Source: an uncultured Acetatifactor sp.
GTDB taxonomy: Bacteria > Bacillota > Clostridia > Lachnospirales > Lachnospiraceae
Assembly (NCBI GenBank): GCA_934402315.1
Contig: CAKRTS010000001.1
Location: 62,001-126,000, forward strand
DNA: 64,000 bases
Direction of reading: 5' to 3'
The position numbers were made by a program, and so were the translations under genes. The first letter of the stretch is position 1, and the number at the start of each line of letters is the position of its first letter. Below are positions 17,188-27,526 of this stretch, in pieces. The notes beneath the pieces are model-generated. The model did no database searches. It was not told the DNA's origin and was given only the letters and a program-made list of their open reading frames with translations.

Positions 17188-17694
17188 ATGAAGATAAAGA
17201 AAAGAATTTATTCTGTTCTGGTGGAAAACCGCTCCGGCGTGCTCTGCAAGGTGGCGGGGCTCTTCTCGCGGAGATGCTTTAACATCGACAGCCTTGCCGT
17301 CGGCGAGACGGACGATCCTGCGGTCTCCTGCATGACAATTGTCAGCGGCGGTGACGAGCGGACGATCGAGCAGATTGAAAAGCAGCTGAATAAGAAGCTG
17401 GATGTCATCAAGGTAAAAACCTTTGCGGAGCAGCAATGCATCACAAGGGAGCTGATGCTCGTCAAGGTAAAATACAATAAAAACAACCGCAGGGAGATTC
17501 TTGAGATCTGTGAGAGCATGAACTCGGCGGAGATTGTAGACATGTCAAAGCATTTTATGATGCTCCAGATCTGCGACACGCCGGAGAGGGTAAAATCCCT
17601 GATTACACTGCTCGAGACGATCAGTATCGTCGAGGTCGCCAGAACCGGGACACTTGCACTCTCGAAGTGCTGTGAGAACGATGAGGCAAAATAG
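17188..17694 (+). CDS. ilvN: Acetolactate synthase small (regulatory) subunit, first copy
   Basis: A 168-residue protein with an N-terminal ACT domain (SVLVENRSGVLCKVAGLFSR) and the ALS_ss C-terminal domain. It binds IlvB and normally gives feedback inhibition by valine. The ATG at 17188 follows AAAGGAG; an in-frame GTG at 17170 overlaps the end of ilvB and is less likely. This copy is more divergent than the one at 17811: FNIDSLAVGETDDP replaces the common YNIESLTVG-type segment. Two consecutive small subunits may give different inhibitor responses. Confidence 0.88.
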   Translation: MKIKKRIYSVLVENRSGVLCKVAGLFSRRCFNIDSLAVGETDDPAVSCMTIVSGGDERTIEQIEKQLNKKLDVIKVKTFAEQQCITRELMLVKVKYNKNNRREILEICESMNSAEIVDMSKHFMMLQICDTPERVKSLITLLETISIVEVARTGTLALSKCCENDEAK

Positions 17695-17748
17695 GCGCAC
17701 TCCATCGACGGTAATGATTTAAAGTTTTAACGGGCTAAATTGTTTTGG

Positions 17749-17777
17749 TTGACAAGCGGCACGGATATTGTTATATT
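17749..17777 (+). promoter_or_regulatory. Near-consensus sigma-A promoter for the second ilvN-type gene
   Basis: TTGACA, 17 bases, TATATT, lying in the gap between the two small-subunit genes. It would drive the second ilvN copy, and possibly ilvC, independently of metH-ilvB. Confidence 0.8.
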
Positions 17778-17810
17778 AATCTTTAAAGAAAACGAGGTGC
17801 GGTGAATTCC

Positions 17811-18314
17811 ATGCAGAAAAAAGTATTTCAGTTACTTGTGGACAATACCTCCGGTGTTCTGAGCCGGATTTCCGGTCTGTTCTCCAGAAGGGGATACAAC
17901 ATCGAGAGCATTACGGCGGGTGTGACCGCCGACCCGAGGTTTACGAGAATAACGATTGTTGCCACCGGGGATGATGAGATTCTCGAACAGATTGAAAAGC
18001 AGGTCGCAAAGCTCATTGACGTGCGTGACATCAAGGAATTGAAGCCGGATGAGAGCGTATACAGAGAGCTTGTCCTGATTAAAGTGCATGCGACGATTGA
18101 ACAGCGCCAGAATGTCATCGCCGTGGTGGATTCCTTCCGCGGAAAGATCATTGATTTCGCACCGGAAAGCCTTATGATCGAGCTTACCGGCAACCAGCAG
18201 AAGGTCGAGGCGTTTATCGGACTGATGAACGACTACGGTATTCTGGAGCTTGCGAGAACCGGTATCGCAGGTCTGGGAAGAGGCACGGAACATATCACCT
18301 ATCTGGAAGAGTAG
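17811..18314 (+). CDS. ilvN: Acetolactate synthase small (regulatory) subunit, second copy
   Basis: A 167-residue ACT plus ALS_ss protein with a canonical N-terminus (LLVDNTSGVLSRISGLFSR, then GYNIESIT). Two starts are possible: ATG 17811, which fits the family N-terminus, and GTG 17802, which lies closer to the GAGGTG site; I prefer the ATG. It has its own strong promoter, and ilvC starts 68 bases downstream. Together with the copy at 17188 it gives this locus two regulators for one catalytic subunit, unless another ilvB lies elsewhere. Confidence 0.9.
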   Translation: MQKKVFQLLVDNTSGVLSRISGLFSRRGYNIESITAGVTADPRFTRITIVATGDDEILEQIEKQVAKLIDVRDIKELKPDESVYRELVLIKVHATIEQRQNVIAVVDSFRGKIIDFAPESLMIELTGNQQKVEAFIGLMNDYGILELARTGIAGLGRGTEHITYLEE

Positions 18315-18328
18315 GACACTTTTGTTAG

Positions 18329-19402
<1,074 letters not shown>

Positions 19403-19421
19403 TTTCACACAGATTCTTATG

Positions 19422-19455
19422 CGGGCTGTCCATTGATGGGGCAGCCCGTTTACAT
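19422..19455 (+). terminator. Rho-independent terminator after ilvC
   Basis: CGGGCTG pairs with CAGCCCG, extended by TCC/GGG, followed by TTTACATTTCCTTT. It begins 20 bases after the ilvC stop. Confidence 0.85.
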
Positions 19456-19550
19456 TTCCTTTAATTTTCTTTAGAAATTCTTTTGATTTTCCTGCAAAGA
19501 CTGTTTAGTTTTAAGGATTATAGTTGTTTCATACGAGGGAGGAAACAGCT

Positions 19551-20066
19551 ATGGATCTGGCAACTTTGACCTTTTATTTTACGAAGTACGGCGCGATCGC
19601 CATTTTTGTGATTGTTTTTTTGGAATATCTGAATCTTCCGGGCTTTCCGGCGGGAATCATCATGCCGCTCTCCGGGATTATGGCGGCAAAGGGAAATATC
19701 CATTTCTTCTGGGTCATGGTGATTACCGTCGCCGCAGGGCTTCTCGGAAGCCTGCTGCTGTATGCGCTCGGCTGGAAGGGCGGAGAGGTGTTCCTGAATG
19801 CCTACACGAAAAAATTCCCGAAGCAGAAGGAAGCGCTGGAAAAAAATATCGAATGGATACGCCGTAAAGGCTGCCTCGGGGTATTCCTCGGGAAGCTGCT
19901 TCCCATGGTGCGGACGCTTGTCTCCATACCGGCGGGTGTAATCAGAATGCAGCCGGGGAAGTACATCATCAGCTCGACCTGCGGCATTTTTATCTGGAAT
20001 TTTGTGTTTGTCGGGGCGGGGTATCTCTTCGGCGACCGCGTTTTCAGCATGCTGGGGATTGCGTAG
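19551..20066 (+). CDS. DedA-family membrane protein
   Basis: A 171-residue integral membrane protein with the DedA pattern: re-entrant segment with NLPGFPAG, membrane helices, then a conserved basic segment (FLGKLLPMVRTLVSIPAG) and a C-terminal helix. DedA proteins act in lipid carrier or phospholipid flipping and membrane homeostasis; the substrate of this one is not known. The ATG at 19551 has a strong GAGGGAGG site. The following gene is a lipid-type glycosyltransferase, which fits an envelope role. Confidence 0.88.
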   Translation: MDLATLTFYFTKYGAIAIFVIVFLEYLNLPGFPAGIIMPLSGIMAAKGNIHFFWVMVITVAAGLLGSLLLYALGWKGGEVFLNAYTKKFPKQKEALEKNIEWIRRKGCLGVFLGKLLPMVRTLVSIPAGVIRMQPGKYIISSTCGIFIWNFVFVGAGYLFGDRVFSMLGIA

Positions 20067-20086
20067 CTGATACATAGAAACAGGAA

Positions 20087-20135
20087 GACACAAGCTCGCT
20101 ATGCGCAAAGAACGTGTGCAGAAATGGAGGAAAAG
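20087..20135 (+). repeat. Structured leader repeat, partial copy B, before the glycosyltransferase gene
   Basis: These 49 bases align without gaps to the 49 bases before the start codons at 11019 and 59405. They include TGCGCA...TGTGCA, which can form a hairpin with one G-U pair, and the GGAGG site. The upstream half seen in copies A and C is missing. Confidence 0.7.
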
Positions 20136-21320
20136 ATGAAAATTGCACTGATGACAAACAACTATAAACCTTATATTGGTGGTGTGCCGATCTCTATTGA
20201 GCGGCTGAAATGGGGTCTTGAGGCGCTCGGACACGAGGTGACGGTCTTTGCCCCGACCTACGAGGAACAACAGCAGGAGGAGAATGTTTTCCGCTACGCC
20301 TCCGGCATGAAGCATTTCATCGGCGGCATTGTGCTGCCGAATCCGTTCGACCGGCGGATCGATCGGGAATTTGCAAGAAAGAAATTTGATATTATCCATG
20401 TACATCATCCGGTATTGATCGGACAGACTGCCGCCCGGCTGTCTAAGAAATATCACATTCCGCTTGTGTTCACCTATCACACCCGCTATGAGAAATACGT
20501 GGAATGCTATACCGGCGGTGTTGTCAGAGTGGAGCACCTCATGCCGCTTTACCTGAGAATGTTTATGAGGCACTGTCAGCATGTTTTTGCGCCGACCGAG
20601 GGAATAAGAGATTACCTGATCGGGGCATGCTCGGTCTCCCCTGACAAGCTGAGCATCCTGCCGACGGGAATCGAGGAAGACAGCTTCCGTGTTTCTAAGG
20701 AGCAGAGAACGGCTGTCCGCAGGCAATATGCCGCGGAACAGATACCGCTTTTTTTGACCGTGGCAAGACTGGCGCAGGAAAAGAATATCCGCTTCCTGCT
20801 GGAGAGCGTCGCTGCCTTTAAAGTCCGGTATCAGAAGCCCTTCCGGCTCGTGATGGTGGGAGACGGGCCGGACAGAATGCAGTATGAGAAAGCCTGTGAA
20901 GAGCTTCAGATCGAGGATGAAGTCATCTTCACCGGAACCCTGCCAAACGAAAAGACGGCAGCCTACTACGCAGCGGCGGATGCGTTTCTCTTTGCCTCCA
21001 AGACGGAGACACAGGGAATCGTCATTCTGGAGGCATTTGCGGGAAGGACACCGGTGATTGCCGTCCGCGCTTCCGGGGTGGAGGATTTGGTGACTGATGG
21101 AGTCAATGGCTATCTGATGCCTGAGAATCAGGATGAATTTGCTTCTGCTATGCTTGCCTTCTGCGGCAATGGGGCACTGCGGAGGCAGATGGAGGAGCAT
21201 GCCGGCAGAACCGGTCTCACCTATCGGGAAGAAGCGGTTGCGGAGGAGGCGGTACGCGTCTATAATGAGATTATTACGAACCACAGGCAGCGTCTTCCTT
21301 TTACTCCTGTGGTTGCATGA
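20136..21320 (+). CDS. GT4-family glycosyltransferase, probably lipid or wall-polymer glucosylation
   Basis: A 394-residue GT-B enzyme. The N-terminal acceptor domain starts with TNNYKPYIGGVPISIERL. The C-terminal nucleotide-sugar domain has the GT4 E-x7-E motif in TETQGIVILEAF. The sequence resembles Firmicutes diacylglycerol glucosyltransferases, so glycolipid synthesis is plausible but not shown. I chose the ATG at 20136 because GGAGG lies 6-7 bases before it. It follows dedA and overlaps or abuts a two-component system, so this may be an envelope stress or lipid operon. Confidence 0.87.
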   Translation: MKIALMTNNYKPYIGGVPISIERLKWGLEALGHEVTVFAPTYEEQQQEENVFRYASGMKHFIGGIVLPNPFDRRIDREFARKKFDIIHVHHPVLIGQTAARLSKKYHIPLVFTYHTRYEKYVECYTGGVVRVEHLMPLYLRMFMRHCQHVFAPTEGIRDYLIGACSVSPDKLSILPTGIEEDSFRVSKEQRTAVRRQYAAEQIPLFLTVARLAQEKNIRFLLESVAAFKVRYQKPFRLVMVGDGPDRMQYEKACEELQIEDEVIFTGTLPNEKTAAYYAAADAFLFASKTETQGIVILEAFAGRTPVIAVRASGVEDLVTDGVNGYLMPENQDEFASAMLAFCGNGALRRQMEEHAGRTGLTYREEAVAEEAVRVYNEIITNHRQRLPFTPVVA

Positions 21321-21334
21321 AACGGGAGTGTCGA

Positions 21335-22045
21335 ATGGACGGTAAGTATAAGATTCTGGTAGTTGAGGACGACAAGGAAATCCGGGAGGGAATAGAGATT
21401 TATCTGCGCAATCAGGGCTATGAGGTCTATCAGGCGGCGAACGGCGCGGAGGGCTTGAAGTTGGCGGAGCAGGAGGAGCTTCATCTTGCCATTGTGGACA
21501 TTATGATGCCTGTGATGGACGGGGTCACGATGCTGATGAAGCTGCGCGCGTGCGGGCAGGATTTTCCTGTGATTATGCTCTCGGCAAAGTCCGAGGAGGT
21601 TGACAAGATCATGGGACTGAATATGGGGGCGGACGACTATGTGACAAAGCCCTTCACACCGCTTGAGCTTCTCGCCCGTGTCAATTCCCATCTGAGGCGT
21701 TATTCCAAGTACTTAGCCGCGGTGAGTGAGAAGGACGGCGGGGATCACATCTATGAGATCGGCGGCCTTGAGCTGAACGAAGATACCGTGGAGGTGTCCG
21801 TTGACGGCGAGCCGGTGAAGCTGACCCCCATGGAATTTAAGATCGTTCAGCTTCTCATCAAGAATCCCGGGAGAGTCTTCTCGGCGGATGAAATCTACGA
21901 GCGTATCTGGAACGAGAAGGCGGTCAACACCGATACGATTATGGTTCATGTGAGAAACATCCGGGAGAAGATCGAAATTGATCCTAAAAATCCCAAATAC
22001 CTGAAGGTTGTCTGGGGTGTTGGCTATAAGATTGACAGACAATAG
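21335..22045 (+). CDS. OmpR/PhoB-family response regulator
   Basis: A 236-residue DNA-binding regulator. The receiver domain has acidic residues E11, D12 and D13, phospho-acceptor D55 (DIMMPVMDG) and a conserved lysine in LSAKSEE. A winged-helix domain with PMEFKIVQLLIKNPGRVFS follows. I chose the ATG at 21335 (GGGAG 6 bases upstream); an ATG at 21317 overlaps the glycosyltransferase stop and is the alternative. It pairs with the histidine kinase 13 bases downstream. Confidence 0.92.
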   Translation: MDGKYKILVVEDDKEIREGIEIYLRNQGYEVYQAANGAEGLKLAEQEELHLAIVDIMMPVMDGVTMLMKLRACGQDFPVIMLSAKSEEVDKIMGLNMGADDYVTKPFTPLELLARVNSHLRRYSKYLAAVSEKDGGDHIYEIGGLELNEDTVEVSVDGEPVKLTPMEFKIVQLLIKNPGRVFSADEIYERIWNEKAVNTDTIMVHVRNIREKIEIDPKNPKYLKVVWGVGYKIDRQ

Positions 22046-22058
22046 GAGATCGCAGCTT

Positions 22059-24236
22059 ATGAAGTGGACGGAAAAGGTTAAGAAATCATGGATTTTGTGG
22101 GGAATCCTCATTTCGCTTACGGCATCGGGCGTTATGAACTACGTGCTGACGCTCCAGCAGCACGAGGGTCAGCGTGTGGAAGAGGCGCTGGAGCAGACAG
22201 AAAATTTCACATGGCTCTACCAGAGTACCTTCCTCCTTTACAAGGATCTTTATAACCTTCAGAACAATTCCCAGCTCGACTATGAAAAGCTCTATCTGCA
22301 CACGGAGAAGGAGTGGCCGGATGATGAGGAAGCGTCGTATATTGAGGGTGAAATCCGGTTGGAATTCACGGAATATTTTCAGGAGCTGGAGGAGCAGTTC
22401 GACAGTCTGAACAAGGTTTACGACTATGCCATCCGGGACGACAACACTGGAAAAATTGTGACCAATGTCTCTGATGCCAGGGCGGAACAACTTTTGAGCG
22501 AAACGGACTCCGGTGACGTTTTCCTGTTTTCTGTCAAATTTGACACCAACGGCAACGCTTCCATCGGCGCGCTGGCGTCAGAGAATGGAGATGCGGCGAG
22601 GAAGACAGCCAACGCGGTATTGCGGGAGCAGTCTCTGGCATATCTGCTCCGGGAAGCAATGCCTCATTTTAACCTATACGGAAGCATCAGTTCCCCGAAG
22701 GACTGTACGGTGGCTTATGCGCTGGCGGATGAAAACTGGACGGAAGCAAGCGAAACAATCTATGCGGTAAATGCAGAGACTTCCGAAATGATGATTTTCA
22801 GGGTGTTTTTTGCAGGGCTTCTGCTGATCGCAGCGCTCGGAATGCTCGTGCCTTCCCGGCTGTGGGGGGAATCCGGTGTTTTATCCCCGTATCTTGAGGT
22901 CTTAGCCGGAGTGGCATTCTGCGCCTATGCGGTGATGACACTGCCGATACATTTTCTGACGGATGCCATGAATCAGACAACGCTTGCAAGGATTTCGACA
23001 AAATTGTCCATGGGGCTTGACGAAACACGGATTTTACTTGTATATTCCGCGGCTTTGCTTATGGCAGTCTGTCTTTTTATGGGATGGTACGTCGGTATCT
23101 GCGTCCGCACGATTTTTGCGGGCGGCGCCGTGAACTATGTGAAGGAGAAGAGCCTGATTTACCGTTTCTTTCCGTTTGTCAGGGAAAAGGTCCTGAGTGC
23201 GTGGGACGCGCTGGAGCATCTGGATGTGACGAAGAATGCCCATAGGATGATTCTGAAGATTGTCCTGATTAACGCGGGGATCCTGTTTTTCATCAGCTGT
23301 CTCTGGTACCGCGGATTTGCGGTGACGGTTGTTTATTCCATACTCCTGTATTTTGTCCTGAGAAAGTATATCAGCACCCTCCAGAAGAAGTACCGCATCC
23401 TGCTTGCAGCGGAAAATGAGATGGCAAAGGGCAACCTGAATGTCGTCATCAGGGAGGATTTAGGTGTATTCGAGCCCTTCCGCCCGGAGCTGCTCAAGAT
23501 CCAGTCCGGCTTCCGCAAGGCGGTGGACGAGGAGGTTAAAAGCCAGAAGATGAAGGCGGAGCTTATCACGAATGTCTCGCATGACCTCAAAACGCCTCTC
23601 ACGGCAATCATAACCTATGTAAATCTCCTAAAGGATGAGAATATCACGGAGGAACAGCGTAAGGAATATCTGGATGTGCTGGAGAGAAAGTCGATCCGCC
23701 TGAAGGTGCTGATTGAGGATCTGTTTGAAGTCAGCAAGGCAAACTCCCAGAACATTACCCTGAACCTGACGAACGTGGACATTATGAGCCTTGTGAAGCA
23801 GGTGGCATTCGAGATGTCCGACAAGCTGGAGGCTGCGGGCGTTGACCTGAGAATGAATCTCACCGATGAGAAGCTGATCCTGTCCCTCGACAGCCAGAAG
23901 AGCTACCGCATTTACGAGAACCTCTTCGGAAACATTGCGAAGTACGCCTTGAAGGGGACGAGAGTCTATATTAACGGGTTCAGGGAGAATGACAAGGTCA
24001 TACTGAACTTTAAGAATATCTCGGCACAGGAGATCACCGTTGACTCTGCCGATCTGACAGAGCGCTTTGTGCGGGGCGATGCGTCGAGAAACACAGAAGG
24101 GTCTGGGCTTGGACTCGCTATCGCCAAGAGCTTCACGGAGCTTCAGGGCGGCGAGCTTGCAATTGACGTGGACGGCGACCTGTTCAAGGTGACAACGACG
24201 TGGAAGCTGGGCGACGAGGAGAAAATAAATCAATAA
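22059..24236 (+). CDS. Membrane sensor histidine kinase
   Basis: A 725-residue kinase. One membrane helix lies near residues 12-30, then an extracytoplasmic domain of about 220 residues, then a multi-helix membrane block (about 250-440), a linker, the H-box with H508 in NVSHDLKTPLTA, and an HATPase domain with a GSGLGLAIAKSF G-box. The N-box is degenerate (ENLFGNIAKYA), as in related Firmicutes sensors. The ATG at 22059 follows TAGGAGAT. It presumably phosphorylates the regulator encoded just upstream; the signal is unknown, but the neighbours suggest the envelope. Confidence 0.92.
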   Translation: MKWTEKVKKSWILWGILISLTASGVMNYVLTLQQHEGQRVEEALEQTENFTWLYQSTFLLYKDLYNLQNNSQLDYEKLYLHTEKEWPDDEEASYIEGEIRLEFTEYFQELEEQFDSLNKVYDYAIRDDNTGKIVTNVSDARAEQLLSETDSGDVFLFSVKFDTNGNASIGALASENGDAARKTANAVLREQSLAYLLREAMPHFNLYGSISSPKDCTVAYALADENWTEASETIYAVNAETSEMMIFRVFFAGLLLIAALGMLVPSRLWGESGVLSPYLEVLAGVAFCAYAVMTLPIHFLTDAMNQTTLARISTKLSMGLDETRILLVYSAALLMAVCLFMGWYVGICVRTIFAGGAVNYVKEKSLIYRFFPFVREKVLSAWDALEHLDVTKNAHRMILKIVLINAGILFFISCLWYRGFAVTVVYSILLYFVLRKYISTLQKKYRILLAAENEMAKGNLNVVIREDLGVFEPFRPELLKIQSGFRKAVDEEVKSQKMKAELITNVSHDLKTPLTAIITYVNLLKDENITEEQRKEYLDVLERKSIRLKVLIEDLFEVSKANSQNITLNLTNVDIMSLVKQVAFEMSDKLEAAGVDLRMNLTDEKLILSLDSQKSYRIYENLFGNIAKYALKGTRVYINGFRENDKVILNFKNISAQEITVDSADLTERFVRGDASRNTEGSGLGLAIAKSFTELQGGELAIDVDGDLFKVTTTWKLGDEEKINQ

Positions 24237-24243
24237 CTTGTAT

Positions 24244-24272
24244 TTGAAGTATATTCTCAACTGTGCTATCAT
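24244..24272 (+). promoter_or_regulatory. Sigma-A-type promoter for leuCD
   Basis: TTGAAG, 17 bases, TATCAT. It begins 8 bases after the kinase stop and ends 39 bases before the leuC start. The leader is too short for a T-box. Confidence 0.6.
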
Positions 24273-24310
24273 GTTCAGTAGAAAAACCAAAGAAAGGCAT
24301 GGTAGAGCGT

Positions 24311-25582
24311 ATGGGAATGACAATGACACAGAAGATCCTTGCGGCTGCGGCGGGACTGGATAAGGTCGAGGCGGGACAGCTGATCGAAGCAAATCTGGAT
24401 CTTGTGCTGGGCAACGACATCACAAGCCCTGTTGCAATTAAGGAAATGGAGAAATTCAAGGTCAAGGGTGTCTTTGACAAGGATAAAATCGCTCTTGTTC
24501 CGGATCACTTTGTACCGAATAAGGACATCAAGTCGGCAGAGCACTGCAAATGCGTGAGAGAGTTCGCAAGAAGGAATGAGATCACCAACTATTTTGAAGT
24601 GGGAGAGATGGGCATTGAGCACGCACTGCTTCCCGAGAAAGGGCTGACGGTTGCCGGAGATGTCATTATCGGAGCAGATTCACATACCTGTACCTACGGC
24701 GCTCTTGGCGCGTTTTCGACCGGTGTGGGAAGCACGGACATGGCTGCCGGTATGGCGACCGGAAAGGCATGGTTCAAGGTTCCGGCTGCAATCCGTTTCC
24801 ACCTGACCGGAAAGCCCGCAAAGTATGTCAGCGGAAAGGATGTCATTCTGCATATCATCGGAATGATCGGTGTGGACGGCGCATTATATAAGTCGATGGA
24901 ATTTGTTGGGGACGGCATTGCGAATCTGTCCATGGACGACCGCTTTACCATTGCAAATATGGCGATCGAGGCGGGCGGAAAGAACGGCATCTTCCCCGTG
25001 GATGATGTTGCGAAGCAGTATATGAAGGAGCATTCCGACAGAGCATACAAGGTTTATGAGGCAGATGCAGACGCTGTTTACGACGAGGAATACACGATCG
25101 ACCTCAGCACACTGCGCCCGACGGTTGCATTCCCCCATCTGCCGGAGAATACACATACGATTGATGAAATCAAGGCAATGGATGAGATTAAGATCGATCA
25201 GGTTGTGATCGGTTCCTGTACCAACGGAAGACTGGACGATCTCAGGACAGCGGCTGCCATCTTAGAGGGCAGACATGTCGCAAAGGGCATGAGATGTATT
25301 GTCATCCCCGCGACGCAGGCAATTTACATGCAGGCAATGGAAGAGGGATTGTTGAAGACCTTCATCCAGGCGGGAGCGGTCGTCAGCACCCCTACCTGCG
25401 GCCCCTGTCTCGGCGGCTATATGGGTATTCTTGCGGAAGGAGAGCGCTGCGTCTCCACAACAAACCGCAACTTCGTCGGACGTATGGGACATATTTCCTC
25501 GGAGATTTACCTTGCGAGCCCGGCGGTAGCGGCGGCAAGCGCTGTCACGGGAATCATTTCCTCCCCCGAGGAGCTCGGTTAA
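24311..25582 (+). CDS. leuC: 3-isopropylmalate dehydratase, large subunit
   Basis: A 423-residue aconitase-family protein of the short archaeal/clostridial type. With LeuD it isomerises 2- to 3-isopropylmalate in leucine synthesis. The 4Fe-4S cluster ligands lie in VIGSCTNGR and [10 protein letters not shown]; the active-site [13 protein letters not shown] is intact. I chose the ATG at 24311 ([10 protein letters not shown]), the typical family start; the ATG at 24299 is an alternative. The small subunit follows after 33 bases. No leuA or leuB is present in the window. Confidence 0.92.
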   Translation: MGMTMTQKILAAAAGLDKVEAGQLIEANLDLVLGNDITSPVAIKEMEKFKVKGVFDKDKIALVPDHFVPNKDIKSAEHCKCVREFARRNEITNYFEVGEMGIEHALLPEKGLTVAGDVIIGADSHTCTYGALGAFSTGVGSTDMAAGMATGKAWFKVPAAIRFHLTGKPAKYVSGKDVILHIIGMIGVDGALYKSMEFVGDGIANLSMDDRFTIANMAIEAGGKNGIFPVDDVAKQYMKEHSDRAYKVYEADADAVYDEEYTIDLSTLRPTVAFPHLPENTHTIDEIKAMDEIKIDQVVIGSCTNGRLDDLRTAAAILEGRHVAKGMRCIVIPATQAIYMQAMEEGLLKTFIQAGAVVSTPTCGPCLGGYMGILAEGERCVSTTNRNFVGRMGHISSEIYLASPAVAAASAVTGIISSPEELG

Positions 25583-25615
25583 GGTTTGCAGATTACAGAA
25601 AGGTTTGGGTATATT

Positions 25616-26107
25616 ATGATGAACAATGCAAGAGGAACGGTCTTCAAATACGGCGATAACGTAGATACAGATGTCATTATTCCCGCGAGGTATCTGAATT
25701 CCTCCGATCCGGCGGAGCTGGCGGCTCATTGTATGGAGGATATTGACAAGGAATTTATCGGAAAGGTAAAAAAGGGTGATATTATTGTAGCAGAAAAGAA
25801 TTTCGGCTGCGGTTCTTCCCGTGAGCATGCACCGATCGCTATCAAGGCGGCCGGAGTGAGCTGTGTCATTGCGGAGACCTTTGCGAGAATCTTTTACAGG
25901 AACGCGATCAATATCGGACTCCCGATCATTGAATGCCCCGAGGCAAGCCGGGGAATTGAGGCGGGAGATGAGGTTGAGGTTAATTTTGATACCGGCATCA
26001 TCACCGACATCACGAAGGGAACCTCCTTCAAGGGACAGGCATTCCCTGAATTCATGCAGAAAATCATTGCATCAGAAGGGCTGATAAACTACATCAACAG
26101 TAAATGA
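25616..26107 (+). CDS. leuD: 3-isopropylmalate dehydratase, small subunit
   Basis: A 163-residue swivel domain of the aconitase fold, the partner of LeuC. It has the family motifs [15 protein letters not shown] and [12 protein letters not shown]. Its length is normal for the short LeuD. The ATG at 25616 matches the family start and is preceded by an AAAGG site at wide spacing. The MATE gene begins 1 base after the stop. Confidence 0.92.
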   Translation: MMNNARGTVFKYGDNVDTDVIIPARYLNSSDPAELAAHCMEDIDKEFIGKVKKGDIIVAEKNFGCGSSREHAPIAIKAAGVSCVIAETFARIFYRNAINIGLPIIECPEASRGIEAGDEVEVNFDTGIITDITKGTSFKGQAFPEFMQKIIASEGLINYINSK

Positions 26108-26108
26108 T

Positions 26109-27470
26109 ATGGAAAAGAAAAATACAAAAAAATACGAAATTGATATGTGTAACGGGCCGCTTCTGGGGAAAATTCTGGTCTTTTATTTTCCCCTGATGCT
26201 GTCCGGCATCCTACAGCTTTTATTTAACGCGGCGGATATCGCCGTCGCAGGACATTTTGCAGGAAATGAGGCATTGGCAGCGGTCGGCTCCACCAGTTCC
26301 CTGACAAATCTGCTGGTAAATCTTTTTATCGGTCTGTCCGTCGGCGCAAATGTTCTGGTCGCCCGGTTTTACGGAGCAGGGCAGACAGAAGAATTGAAGA
26401 CAATGATCCAGACAGCGGTCGCAACCTCGGTCATCGGCGGGATCATCCTTGTTTTTGCAGGCTTCTTTATCTCGAAGCCTGCTCTTGTCTTGATGGGAAC
26501 ACCGGATGATGTCATTAATCATTCCGTCCTCTATATGAGGATATACTTTGCGGGAATGCCCTTTATGATGGCTTACAACTTCGGCGCAGCCGTGCTCCGC
26601 GCGGTCGGGGACACGAAGCGCCCGCTCTACTACCTGCTGATTGCGGGCATTGTAAACGTAGGCTTGAACCTGTTTTTCGTAATTGTCTTCTCGATGGGTG
26701 TTGCGGGAGTGGCGACGGCGACCGTGATCTCACAGGCAATCTCTGCCGTTCTCGTCCTGCGCTGCCTTGTCAATTCGGACAGTGTATACAAGCTGGAGCT
26801 GAAAGGAATCTGTATTAAGAGGGACAAGCTGCTCAAGATGATCCAGATCGGACTGCCTGCAGGGCTGCAGGGAGCCCTGTTCTCCATCTCCAACGTACTG
26901 ATCCAGTCGTCCGTCAACAGCTTCGGCTCGATTGCAATGGCGGGCAACACCGCCGGAAGCAACATGGAGGGCTTCGTCTATACCTCGATGAACTCCTTTT
27001 ATCAGGCTGCGATCAGCTTCTGTGGACAGAACTATGGCGCAAAGAAATATAGGAGAGTGGGAAAATCGCTGCTGTTATGTGAGATCCTCGTCATAATCGT
27101 GGGTCTTGCCATGGGCAACGGCGCCTATTTCCTCGCCGGGACACTGCTCAAGCTGTATACGGACGATCCCGTGGTTATCAGCTACGGCATACTGAGAATG
27201 GGATATATCTGCGTCCCCTATTTCCTCTGCGGAATGATGGATGTCATGGTCGGCGGACTGAGAGGGCTCGGCTACTCGATCATGCCGATGTTGGTATCGC
27301 TGACGGGTGCCTGTCTGTTCCGGATCGTATGGATCTATACCATCTTCCGGGAATACAGGACATTGGAATGCCTTTACATTTCCTATCCGATCAGCTGGGC
27401 GCTGACCTTTGCGGTACATCTGGTCTGTTTTATGGTCGTCTATCGTAAACTGCTCAAAAAAGAAGCTTGA
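26109..27470 (+). CDS. MATE-family efflux transporter
   Basis: A 453-residue protein with 12 predicted membrane helices and the MATE pattern (FPLMLSGILQLLFNAADI, then VGSTSSLTNLLVNLFIGLSVG). It exchanges Na+ or H+ for cationic or other small molecules; the substrate is unknown. It starts 1 base after the leuD stop, so translation is probably coupled. Its stop lies inside the -35 box of the ruvA promoter. Confidence 0.9.
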   Translation: MEKKNTKKYEIDMCNGPLLGKILVFYFPLMLSGILQLLFNAADIAVAGHFAGNEALAAVGSTSSLTNLLVNLFIGLSVGANVLVARFYGAGQTEELKTMIQTAVATSVIGGIILVFAGFFISKPALVLMGTPDDVINHSVLYMRIYFAGMPFMMAYNFGAAVLRAVGDTKRPLYYLLIAGIVNVGLNLFFVIVFSMGVAGVATATVISQAISAVLVLRCLVNSDSVYKLELKGICIKRDKLLKMIQIGLPAGLQGALFSISNVLIQSSVNSFGSIAMAGNTAGSNMEGFVYTSMNSFYQAAISFCGQNYGAKKYRRVGKSLLLCEILVIIVGLAMGNGAYFLAGTLLKLYTDDPVVISYGILRMGYICVPYFLCGMMDVMVGGLRGLGYSIMPMLVSLTGACLFRIVWIYTIFREYRTLECLYISYPISWALTFAVHLVCFMVVYRKLLKKEA

Positions 27471-27495
27471 AACATATGTTCGGGTGTGGTACACT
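27467..27495 (+). promoter_or_regulatory. Sigma-A-type promoter for ruvAB
   Basis: TTGAAA, 17 bases, TACACT. The -35 box overlaps the stop of the MATE gene, and the -10 ends 31 bases before the ruvA start. Confidence 0.65.
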
Positions 27496-27526
27496 GGGAG
27501 TATGAATGCGGAAATGGAGCGTACCT

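Noticed and set aside
17695-17810. Possible attenuator or T-box before the second ilvN copy
   Set aside because: A clear promoter lies here but the leader is about 25 bases; there is no T-box core or antiterminator.
19518-21284. 588-codon open frame on the minus strand
   Set aside because: Antisense to dedA and the glycosyltransferase, both of which have clear motifs and ribosome sites.
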